NCBI RefSeq assembly: GCF_963678975.1
Contig: NC_089281.1
Location: 24,966,765-25,030,764, forward strand
Source: Dysidea avara
Lineage: Eukaryota > Porifera > Demospongiae > Dictyoceratida > Dysideidae
Direction: 5' to 3'
Length of the DNA stretch: 64,000 nucleotides
The position numbers and the translations under genes were made by a program. Under the pieces are notes generated by a model. It did no database searches, was not told the origin of the DNA, and saw only the letters and a program-made list of their open reading frames with translations. This document shows, in pieces, positions 1 through 32,980 of this stretch (position 1 is its first letter; each line of letters begins with the position of its first letter).

Positions 1-2
1 CT

Positions 3-821
3 GACTATCAGAAAGATAAAGATAAAATGGCTTCACTGCAGAAGCATGTTGCCTTGTTGGAAGAAGATGTGAGGAAGGAAAAGGACAGAACAGCCGGTAA
101 TTTATTATAGCAATATCACCATGTCATTGACACTGCACATGTTTGCCTTAGTACTCATGGGTGGTGTACATGCACAAAAGAAAGAGATTGGTAAACTGGA
201 AAGAGAAAAAGAAGCACTATCACAGAAACACTCAACAGATCCTGAGATTGTAAAGTATGTTGCTACATTATAAACCTCTTGTTGTCCTGTGAATAAATAG
301 ACTACAGAAAGAATTGGAGAAATACAGGGAAAACTGTGAAGACACCAAATGTGAACAATTAAGTACAGAACTATCACAATTACATGAGAAATACTACTGT
401 CAGCAGCTGGAACAAAAGTCACGTCAACATTACGAGAAACAGAAGGAGGACAGACTGGGAAAAAATGGACTCATAGCTCACTACAATCCTTACAAAAAGC
501 AGCGGGGAAGTACCCAGCATGTAGTGGAAGAGCCCGATGATCTTTTAATGTCAGTTGAGGATGAATGGTTTGAAGCAATGGTGGCTGAAGAATGGGACAA
601 CATGGATATTGAAAATGATTTCAATACTAGTGAAAGTATTGAATGTAACAAGTCTAACAATTATTTATCAAGTGCTAAAATAAGAGACGTCAAGAATAGG
701 ATTGTTGAAGAAAAAGATGCAAGACTTGTCCCAAGGTAAAATTTGGTTTATCTCATTGATAGTGTAGTACATGTCTTGTAGGGTAATCAAGAAACCAAAA
801 AAGGTCAGATTTCATTACTGA
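3..821 (+). CDS. Coiled-coil protein, 3' end of gene (5' part outside window)
   Basis: I do not recognise the family. Four exons can be read: 3-94 (open at the left edge), 185-254, 301-735 and 782-821, with GT-AG introns of about 45-90 bases and matching phases. The protein is very rich in K, E and Q with heptad-like spacing (long runs such as LEREKEALSQKH and LQKELEKYRENCED), so a coiled coil is likely. It is followed by an acidic stretch containing DDLLMSVEDEWFEAMVAEEW. If intron 735/782 is spliced, the protein ends in a basic tail with KKPKKVRFHY that could act as a nuclear localisation signal; if it is retained, an in-frame stop at 737-739 ends it at VPR. A poly(A) signal AATAAA lies at 849-854. 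The gene converges on the Dok gene, stop codons under 100 bases apart. A cytoskeletal or centrosomal coiled-coil protein is possible but unproven. Confidence 0.7.
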
Positions 822-848
822 CTAAAAATTATATATTGGCATTAAAAC

Positions 849-854
849 AATAAA
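849..854 (+). terminator. Poly(A) signal AATAAA of the coiled-coil gene
   Basis: A perfect AATAAA lies 28 bases after the spliced stop codon, before the oppositely oriented Dok stop at 910. This is the expected position for a compact 3' UTR. Confidence 0.55.
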
Positions 855-909
855 TGTATTTGTGTAAAACAATCAACAAATAATTAATGTTTAGTGTGTA
901 TGTGTGTGA

Positions 910-3900
910 TTAGTTAAATTTTTGGTTTATCAGGTCAGCCCAAATATCATCATCTCCTCCAGTCTCAAGGTATTGTCCAAAGTCCTCAACATCCACCAGA
1001 GGATTGAATACCGTATCATCGTCATCATCACCAAAACTGAATGCAGTTGTTGTAGTTGTGCCATCATGGGAGGCACTGTAGGCTGCAGGAAAAGTAGATG
1101 CATTAGAATAGTCACGTTCTGGTTCTGGTGGAACTTCATAATCTCGATCCACGTTCCCAAATGGTGAACTTACTACGTTACCACTGTTTGAAAACGGATC
1201 ATCAGAAAATTGTCCCAAATCATCTGATGCAAAAGATGCTGATGTTGGCATATCTGAAGATGGTGACATTGAGGTGGGTGAGGTAGAAAAACCAGCACCA
1301 GAAGATGGTGACATTGGAATATCATAATCCCCATCAACTCTCTTTGTATCCTGACGACTGTCTTGCTTCCCAAAAAGTTGTGTACTAGTTTGTACTGGCT
1401 CCTGTACTTCAGCAATTGGTTGTTGGGTCTGCTGTGTTGATACTGACTGAAGCATGGGGGTATCATATACATTACTGCCAACAGGAGTGTCATTGCTAAT
1501 TCTACGAAAAGTTCCAGCCTTTATTCCAGTCGTAGTCGCTATGGTCCCTTCAGGGCTACCGTGTGATGTAATTGAGCCTCTTTTCTTTTTCTTTTTTGAC
1601 TTATCAACAACAGCATATTCAGCATTTGGATTAAAACTTTCTGGAGCCTCATGTGGTGTTTTTGGCTGGCTTGTGGTAGCACTTTGATTATGCAATGACT
1701 TGCTCTGTTTCACACTGTCTGCTTGCGCTGCCTTCTTTTTGGAGCCAAGGTATTGTATATTCCCATGTATTTGGGTGAATATCTGATGGCCTTGGGTAGT
1801 TAGATACACCAGTTTTCCTTGGCCAGTTTTGCTTGCTCTTCCTGTCTCCATGCTAAACTTGCCTGTTGATTTACCATATTTCTTCAAATATTTGTAATCC
1901 CAATCTGCAACTTCAACCCCACTGTCAGGCTTGACCAGTTTTACACCATCCGAAGCAACTACTAGGGAGTACTTTCCTTCTAATTGTAATCTGTCACTTG
2001 TTTCATTCGGTTCAATTTCCACCTCATATTTCCCTATGTAACAAAGTAAAGTGGTAACCTATATAACAGTTACTGTCGGTTATGTATCACATATACATCA
2101 TGTTTGGCAGTATCTTTCTATGTATTTCTGACAGCTTAATGTGTATATCACTGCAACTGAGCAGTAGCTTATAGTGCATGCATACATATTTTACATAGTC
2201 AGTGTGAACCTAAAGATTGCTGTATATGACCATGTGGGGTTACAAGTACCAATCCCTTTCCTATGCTACATCTACTTTAGCTGTTTCTATTATATATAAA
2301 TCTAGAAAGTTGTCCGTCCATAAGCAAACTAACTTGCCAAAAGGTTGGTACCAATTGATCTGAAACTTGCCGCATATTAATTCCCACCAGCCTGGCACCT
2401 TCCAGCACTTCTGCACAGCATAGAAATGTTACTATCAGATCGCACTTCTGTGAATAGGTTTTTCATTACTTCGGGATGCCTACTGCTGTAGAAGGTTATT
2501 GATATACCTTGGAAAGCACACCTGTTGATGAGGGGTTACATGTTTATTAGGATGTTGCTATTATTGTTATCATTTCCAACCACACCACCATTCACCAGCA
2601 ACTCACTTCAAACTCTATACCAGCCTATTTAAGTAGGTGTGTAAGTAGCTATGTTTTGTGTGGATTTCGTGTCTATAACTATAGTCAGTTTACATTCCTT
2701 CACCTGGCCCCTTGTATTTCATTAATAAGATTTAGTAGTGCTGTGAAGCCATTCAATATTGGTACTGTGTCTATCAAAAAGTAACGGCACGATAACAAGT
2801 TTACGAAAACACAATTACAATGGTGCCATGTTACCATGGAGATTTAAGTAATGTCAGAAGCATGTAAAGTGTTGAATGAACAATTAGCTGTTATGAAAGA
2901 GTTGCACATAAGCATGGGAATTCACAAACCAAACCCCTTAGATACTAGAATGAACGGAAGTGAGATGAATACACAAACTTGGCTAGTGGCTGAACAAAGT
3001 TTTGGGTGAGCCAGAGGTATGTGAAGGGACCAGAGCAAAGTTTTGGAGAATAGATAAGTTTTCAAGACCTATATAGCTAGTGGCAAGCAACTAAGGGAAT
3101 CACAGTTGAATTTAGCAAGCCATTTCACAGTTTAGTACACAATACATGAAGGCAACATATAATATGTAGCTTGAAGGTCCCAGCATGGCTATATACTTGG
3201 TTAATACAACTTATTAGAAGCACTTTAATATTCAGTGTACAGTGCAAGACATGTACCAAAGAAGGTCACATAATATTATAGATGAACAGCTATTTTGTAT
3301 GTATACAAAGTAAAGTTAGTGTATTACTTGCATGTAAGTGCGAACTACTAATCTATTGATCTGGCAGTTACATAAATTAGCGTGTAGGATTTAAGGCTGG
3401 ATTTTATTGTGATCACTAAATTTGTACTACTGTATATATATACGTACAATTTTTTGGGGACAGTAATTTTTTTGGCCCGATTTTCCAGTTGCTTGGCTGT
3501 CCGCAAAATTTCATTCTCAAAAAATTGGATTGGCTCTATGCTATCTACTATATATAATAGGAACAATCCTCGAAAATAAAACCACAAAAACCACAAAAAT
3601 CCTGAAATTTGTTATTTGTGAAAATTACTTATGTACCCTACATGGTATATACTGTGCTTTTTAGTAGTAGCATGCAATAAGATAAAGAATGACTTGGAAG
3701 TTTTGAATCTATTATATATACATAACACAATGTGAAGTGTATAGCTTACTTATTGCACTGTCGCACATGTGTAAGAAAATACAGCATGAGGGGGTGTGTT
3801 GAGAGACAACTTGACAGCACAAAGCAAGCCAATGTTAGTCTTGAGACCCCCACCCGTACCCCCTCATGCTGTGTTTGTTGTGTACACAAGCATAGAAGCG

Positions 3901-5322
3901 TGGGCGGTGCTTTAGGGATTATATTGTACTTTCTAGTCACTTCGTAAGAGCACCATCTTATTTATTCAAACAAATTGGTAGGCTATACAGCTTTGGCAAT
4001 TTATGTATGCATCAATTGTGCCATCAGGTGAGGTTGTTTTCATAATGTAATCAGCATATGTAATATACTGAACACTTTGTTACTTTGATCCTCGCATGCA
4101 AAGTACTGTAATGAGTGTATGTTGCCAGACTCCTACCTGTCTGAGTTGATTCATACACAACATTCTCCACTTCCATGCTACGAGCTGATGCCGTTGCTGA
4201 TGTTTGATCAGGAAGTGTGGATCCCATCTTTTGACGCTTTCTGACTTCTAAGTCAAACTGGACGGCTGTTTTAATACTCTTCATCCAATCATCCAGCTCC
4301 TCCTGACTATCAGTAGCAAACACCAGTCTACCTAGTTTGGTTGTAAAGTCAAACACATATTTCTTAGACTTCATGGCACCGATCTGAGATAAGGCATGAC
4401 ATCCTTCCAATGGGATGATTCTCTTTGCTATCTCTCTTGTTGCATGAGCCTCATTGTCATAGTATTCCATCCTTAAGTTTCCTTCTCTTGAAGAACTGTG
4501 AAGTATCACCCACCGCTTGTTCCAATGCTGCAATATCAAAGTAGGCCTAATACAGATTATACTACACACACTATTAAACTGGATGGCTACTGGCCTATCA
4601 TAGCTAAGCATAAAACATGCATGCACTGCCCAAAGCCAGGTTATTTAAGGAGTAACCGCCACCAGACTCAACTGTGCCCTTATAAAACATTCATTGAGTT
4701 GACCTGTACATAGAGTCGGTACACGTTCACCTGAGCCCCTGCCAAATATAGTTGTTATTGTTATTAGCACTTTACAGTGACCAGCACTCAAGGTCTGACA
4801 GCAACATGTGCTGCAGCCTTTGGAATACCTAACCTAACAAGAACTGGAGACTTCAAATAAATGATTACTTAACCTAGCTAACAATAATATCAAAGATGTG
4901 AACACATGTTCACTCCCAATGGTTTTGTACTGGAACAAGCATGTTTTCACGTTTGCGCGCCTGAATCGTCCATACTAAATGTATGGGATATTTTAAAAGC
5001 CTCATAACTCGTTCTTGTCCATACCAAAGCGCTTTTTCGACTATTAGTTTCGGCGTTTAACTGTAGTGCTTCACAGCGCTACTAAATGTTTGGGCAGCTG
5101 GCCCATGTAACAACAAGAAACCGTGAACTATGGTATGTTGAAACACCCTGTATATTGCGCAGTAATTGCATGTCTTATTTCCACGTCACTGTAGACTATG
5201 TACTGGTACTATAATAGCTACTCTCGTAGATAACTACTGATATACACGGAGTACAGCACTGTTACCTTAATCATACTGGAACGCGGTAGCTTATAAAGGT
5301 AGCCCTTTTTAACGACAGTCAT
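910..5322 (-). CDS. DOK: Dok-type docking adaptor (PH + IRS-type PTB)
   Basis: Scaffold for receptor tyrosine kinases at the membrane, recruiting SH2 proteins such as RasGAP or Crk (family knowledge). Three coding exons: 5266-5322, 4137-4527 and 910-2033, giving 523 aa. A PH domain fills about residues 4-115 (MTVVKKGYLYKLPRSSMIK joined to HWNKRWVIL; C-terminal helix with ELDDWMKSIKTAV). An IRS-type PTB follows at about 155-245, with the diagnostic WDYKYLKKYGK and a QIFTQIHGNI helix. The tail is Ser/Thr/Gln-rich and carries tyrosine motifs NVYDTP, GDYDIP and RDYEVP, of the YxxP class bound by SH2 domains. A lysine run KSKKKKKR lies between PTB and tail. The start is the only ATG ahead of the PH fold and lies 66 bp from the divergent DDX41 start. 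Which vertebrate DOK it is orthologous to cannot be decided here. Confidence 0.9.
2034..4136 (-). other. Dok intron 2: no gene, one inverted-repeat element
   Basis: This 2.1-kb intron separates the PH exon from the PTB exon. I see no coding exon in it. It holds AT-rich unique sequence and an inverted-repeat element near 3745-3950, annotated separately. Confidence 0.6.
3745..3950. mobile_element. MITE-like inverted repeat, copy in Dok intron
   Basis: A 15-16 base arm with core CAGCATGAGGGGGT (from 3781) recurs inverted as ACCCCCTCATGCTG (from about 3858). The right flank, around GGGCGGTGCTTTA and ATATTGTACTT, matches in opposite orientation the sequence at 14600-14640 in the ENTPD intron. It is therefore a dispersed non-autonomous element. 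Exact ends are uncertain. Confidence 0.55.
4747..4872 (+). repeat. Dispersed repeat, copy 1
   Basis: About 120 bases inside Dok intron 1 recur, inverted and diverged, at 36342-36457. Shared cores include GTTATTATTAGTACTTTACAGTGACCAGCAC-like sequence, TCTGACAGCAACATGTGCT and CCTAACCTAACAAGAACTGG. The family is not recognised; it may be a SINE body. Confidence 0.6.
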
Positions 5323-5388
5323 CTTTTTAACGAAGTTCAAAATACGGGGTGGGGCAGCCAACACAGTGAATCACGTGATAGATTAAAG
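5323..5388. promoter_or_regulatory. Bidirectional Dok/DDX41 promoter with palindromic E-box
   Basis: Only 66 bp separate the two divergent start codons, so both promoters and 5' UTRs must lie in or near this gap. It contains TCACGTGA at 5371-5378, an 8-bp palindrome matching the USF/MITF/TFEB-type E-box, and a G-rich tract GGGGTGGGGC. No TATA box is visible. Use of the E-box is inferred from sequence. Confidence 0.55.
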
Positions 5389-12818
<7,430 letters not shown>

Positions 12819-12948
12819 ATAGTCTCAAAATACCTCAAATGTACATGTTGTATATACAAAATCTGAATTTTTTATTGTTAAAAAAAAACAAATATTATTA
12901 CAATATAAATATTTTCCCAGCTACGCTGCAGTAATGAAAGATATGAAA

Positions 12949-14071
12949 TTAGGTGAACACCTTGATTGAAGTCAGATCGTTACTGGTGGCACATCGGCTC
13001 ATAGTATTGTACGACACATTCCTGGACAGACTCCTGATGTGATGGCGTGGTCGTCCTGTCCTGTACAAGACCAGTAGACACGCAGTGACCAGGACAAAGC
13101 CAAAGGGAAGGAGTAGTTGATGAATTATGGTCTGCGACCATGAAACTTGTAATGATTGCTGGTGTTCCTGAGGTATCTCCCTGGAGTGAAAACAAGACGT
13201 GGCACGGTAATATCAAGTTTAACACTGCAAAAAATTAACCTTGTGGTACATATGTGCCCGTTACAATTAAACTCCTAATAGAACAGTCAACTAAACAGGA
13301 GGCTGTTAGAACACTGAAAGCAACAGGACAGCTTCTGCTACATACACACACACCACTTGCACGATCCAGTATACTATTACAAAATTCCTACCTAATGGCA
13401 GCCACCTGCTTAATAAGGCCAGGAATTTGACTCACAGGTGGACTGTATTTGAGCAGGCTTCACTGTAGAAATTTAGCACAGAAACCACATCATGTACAAT
13501 GTGTGTGTCAGTGACAAATTTCAAACAGTAAAGCTATAATATGCCATATGGCTGTAATAACAAGCGAGCCGATTTTCTGTGCAAACAATACCACACGTAA
13601 CCCACCTCAATGGCATGAACCTTGTACGATAGAGGAGTGCCCCCAATGTCCACTGGACATTTCTGCCATGCACCTGATTGGCTGATTGTAGATGTGAGTA
13701 GTCCTGGGGAAACCCCAGTGCATTGTGCAAGATTAGAGACATCCATGATGACTTGAAACACTGGTACCTTATAACGTAATGACAAAATACATGACACAGG
13801 TATATACACAACACCAGACACACACCACAGACTATATAAATACACTACACACACACAGAGGACCATCCTCCTTACTTTAATCGATGCATGCCAGCCTTAG
13901 GATACAGGTGTTCCATGTAACGTTTCCTGCTAAGATCCCAACTTGTATGGCAAAACTCCTACAATGAGAGAACACCTGATCACTGAAACTCAAGAGCTAC
14001 ATATCAATTTACTGCATATGTACAGTAGTTGGAGCAGGAATTTACTGCTAATGTAACAAACTTTTTCATAA

Positions 14072-14109
<38 letters not shown>

Positions 14110-17006
14110 ACTTTGCGTGGGAGGATCAAAGCGATGCTGGGAATCGTATTTTCCATACAGCTGCATAACTACTGTATGAGTCATACAGTACAGTTATGCA
14201 GCTAATTGGGCAAATACAGTACAGTCATGCGCTTAATTGGGCAAATACAGCACACTTGAGCAAATACAGTACAGTTATGTGGAGAATTTATTTGTGGAAT
14301 GTTACGTAAACAACACACTGTAAATCGCTAAAACCAGCCAAACTAATCCTACCAATTTGTTCTACAGCTAGGAATAGACTGTATAAACACTTACTGATTG
14401 TCTGATCACGAAGCTGTTAAACACGACTCCACTAAGACTGCACAATTGATCACGTGTGTGACATTGTAAATCGCTAAAACAGCCAAACTAATCCTATTAG
14501 TTTATTCTACGACTAGAAATAGATTATATGAACACTTACTGATATCCTTATCACTGAAAATCGCAGTGGTTTGAGTACTAGAGAAAATCGCTCTGAGCCA
14601 GACACGACCAGGAAGTACAATATAACACTTAAAGCACCGCCTTGCTTGTGTGTACGAAAAATACAGTATTTTCCATACACGCGCGGCAGTGCTTTAACTC
14701 CAACATATAGAACTAAAAGTAAGAGTTAACAATATGGAAGTAACTCTTGATATTACTCTGGTACCAGAGAAGTAGCAATTTTCTTGTAGACACTCACAGA
14801 AGCAGTTAGACACGTATACCATTTGTGTGTAAAACTTTTTTTTGAAGTTACCAATCTGAAAGTGAAGTATTTAATTTGCTTCAATGGGTTTCCTCTAGCA
14901 ATGCACTGATCGATTTCAGCACACACCAACAAGCACAAGTATGCCATACTTCAGCAACAACCACCGGCTGTATGGTATGTAGGAAAAAGGAAACAAGAAC
15001 ACTTACTGCAGCGTGGCTATCAAATGAAGACCTCTCATAAGCTCCTCCAAGCCCTAGTATGTCATTCATAGTATACCAGAACTCTGAGAATCCATAGAAC
15101 GGCATGGTGGTAAAATTAATCGGTAACTCATAAAGAGTATCTTCAGAGCACTCGGCAGCAGTAATAAAATCTTTGTCATCTTTGTGTGTATCTTTGGGAG
15201 ATGATAATAGAGGGATGAGGGACTCCCTACAGGCTGTGTAGTTGCCTGTACCAATAAGAGTCATAGGAATATCACTAACTGATAAATGATACGTCATGTG
15301 CAATGGAAGACAAGGATCAAAAACTGAAAACCTACATGCAAAAAATATACATTTTAAAACCAATAGAGCTTTTAATCTATCTACCTTACCTGTTGGTACT
15401 GTTTTTGTGGTGTCTCAGTTTATGACGTTGCATGTATAAGCGGAGGGCTTCGTTAGCTCCATACCCAAGAAAAGTGGTAACGTACACACGGTGTTTGTGT
15501 AGATGATTTTTTATGCCACAGCCAAGATTAATGTCCACAACGCGGCAAGGAAGAATGTCTTCGTCCATCTAAGTAACAAATGTAAGAAGTAGTTATGTGC
15601 ATAGTTTTTTTTCACATCCTTACAATAACAAAGTGGGAATAAAGCTCCTCTACTCAAATAACATTTACATAACTACAACATCTGTGAATATAACATTTAC
15701 AAAAGCACACCTCTTCAGGGATTTCAAAAGCAACTTGTATCGAGCCTCCTCCCATGTCCACAGACCCAACAGTGTTGATAACTGGGCTACCATCTGAAAG
15801 GGAAACAAGTAATGAGACCCCTAATATACTGTCAGTTACCTTCTGATGAACTATGGTGACTAACATCAAACTTGCCAAGCAGGTAGTTGATAGCAATCCA
15901 ACTGTAGACTCCTGGACAGACACACACACAGAAAAAATAACCAAACTTCCTGGGAAGTACAGGATTGAAGACAGTGAAAAACAGACACTTTCCCAATGAA
16001 TTTATTTAATTGACTAATAAATCTCCTTTGTTCTATTGTGTTGTAACAGCTGGGACTGAAACCATTTTTATGCTTCATTAATTTTTAAACCTGTACATAG
16101 CCAATACATATGATCCCTGCATGTGTAGTACATGCATCTCACATGTATGCACTGTAAGTGTACAGTGGAGGGTGTAATACATCAGGTGTTCATAAACGTA
16201 TGTACAATGGTACACACACTAAAGCAGTTGAAATGCAGACATACCTTCTAACTTTCCAGAAATCACTTCTACACTTGATTCAGGTAGATAAAAGTTGTAT
16301 TCTGACTTGATCATTAACTGAAGGTGTTCCATAATGTTGTATTGTGTGTCCGTAGGTAACAGCCTCATTCCGGCAGTTGCCAACACATACAATAAAGTAT
16401 CCTCTTGCTTCGACAATGGGATGTGACTTACTGCAAAGTCTAATAGCGGCTTCATGTATGCATAAGCATCTTGGGGGTGATCAGCAAATGCTGAAAGACC
16501 TGGTTCAACCTTCTTAACTACCGGTACACCATTGACATCAAATAGCTGGTCAATTTTCAGTAAATGTGAAGGATCTCCATCGTGTTTTGGCCAGTGGTAA
16601 ATAAATACTCGCGAGCCAGAGCTGCCAGCGTCAATCACTACAGCAAAATTATGTTCTATCAAGTTTTCTGGTATGATATTCGCCTTTCCATCTCCCCATG
16701 AGCAACACTCGCCGAAATATTTCCCTGACGCTGAGCCAGACACAAATAGAACAGTCAAAGACGTCAGGGACGTGACAGCCACGATGCATAGTAAAATTAG
16801 TAACAGGGTCCTGGCCAGACTTCTCCGTCCGTTACCACTCCGTCGTTGTCCTTCTAACAAAGACGACGGCAACTGGATGCTTAGCCTGAAAGTTACAACA
16901 CACATATCCGCCCATAAAGACATTGGGTGGGCACAGACCAAGCAATTACACTCTAATCGACACGTAGACACGCCGAATATAATACATCAACTTCTTACCT
17001 GGCCAT
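12949..17006 (-). CDS. ENTPD4/7-like: Ectonucleoside triphosphate diphosphohydrolase, ENTPD4/7 type
   Basis: Hydrolyses nucleoside di- and triphosphates in the lumen of Golgi or lysosomal membranes, supporting nucleotide-sugar transport (family knowledge). Nine exons: 16999-17006, 16245-16885, 15840-15911, 15711-15793, 15390-15568, 15007-15331, 13876-13958, 13606-13767, 12949-13180, joining in frame to 594 aa. An N-terminal membrane anchor lies near residues 29-51 and a C-terminal one within LLLPFGFVLVTACLLVLY. Apyrase conserved regions: ACR1 DAGSSGSR (88-95), ACR2 LATAGMRLLP, ACR3 SGKLEGVYSWIAINYLLGKF, ACR4 VDMGGGSIQVAFE, ACR5 YGFSEFWYTMNDI. The two-anchor layout and the long insert before the C-terminal anchor (VQWTLGALLYRTRF) match ENTPD4/7 rather than secreted ENTPD5/6. 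The first coding exon is only 8 nt (ATGGCCAG); the reading frame open farther upstream is intronic. Confidence 0.95.
14074..14106. repeat. (TA)n microsatellite
   Basis: About 33 bases of uninterrupted alternating A and T. Confidence 0.95.
14159..14202. repeat. Near-perfect palindrome
   Basis: GCTGCATAACT at the left is matched by AGTTATGCAGC at the right, with inner arms CTGTATGA and TCATACAG almost touching. Likely the end of an inverted-repeat element. Confidence 0.75.
14183..14275. repeat. Tandem repeat, about 40-bp unit, 2-3 copies
   Basis: The unit contains GGGCAAATACAGTACAG followed by TTATGCAGCTAATT or a close variant. The last copy is partial. Confidence 0.7.
14320..14555. repeat. 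Diverged direct repeat of about 95 bp
   Basis: Copies at 14320-14415 and 14460-14555 share GTAAATCGCTAAAAC, CCAAACTAATCCTA and GAACACTTACTGAT-like blocks in the same order. Confidence 0.7.
14600..14700. mobile_element. MITE-like inverted repeat, second copy
   Basis: GGAAGTACAATATAA, TAAAGCACCGCC and TTGTGTGTACG are the inverse of the block at about 3880-3945 in the Dok intron. Another inverted copy of AGCACCGCC-like sequence (GGCAGTGCTTTAA) lies at the right end, consistent with terminal inverted repeats. Confidence 0.55.
15912..16244 (-). other. ENTPD intron 2, nothing recognised
   Basis: 333 bases with no coding, repeat or RNA feature that I can support. Confidence 0.5.
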
Positions 17007-17168
17007 ATATAAACATGACAGATTTATTTACAAACAAATCCACAGGTCCGGGTACGCTTCATTGTTCCAGCTTCACAAAAGTTTTCAAAAGTTTACGTCA
17101 CCTGGTCATGACGTATCGATTGTGGGTATTGTGAGTAATTTGTCGTGATTTGTGTGGCTGACGCGATA
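17007..17168. promoter_or_regulatory. Bidirectional ENTPD/NT5C2 promoter with two CRE-like sites
   Basis: 162 bp separate divergent starts of two nucleotide-hydrolysing enzymes. TTACGTCA (17093-17100) and TGACGTAT (17109-17116) are inverted CRE/ATF-type sites spaced 8 bp apart. No TATA box is evident. Shared control of the two genes is inference. Confidence 0.5.

Positions 17169-32980
<15,812 letters not shown>

Larger units (their letters stand above)
13959..15006 (-). other. ENTPD intron 6: palindromes, tandem repeats, MITE
   Basis: No exon lies here. It contains a (TA)n tract (14074-14106), a near-perfect palindrome (14159-14202), a roughly 40-bp tandem repeat (14183-14275), a diverged direct repeat of about 95 bases (14320-14415 and 14460-14555), and a second copy of the MITE seen in the Dok intron (about 14600-14700). 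Confidence 0.7.

Noticed and set aside
910-1690. Alternative frames in the Dok tail
   Set aside because: Methionine- or cysteine-rich shadows of a low-complexity coding exon.
16886-16971. N-terminal extension of ENTPD from the ATG at 16971
   Set aside because: A good acceptor (CTTTCAG) at 16886 and an upstream in-frame ATGGCCAG exon with a GTAAG donor explain the start better; the extension is intron.
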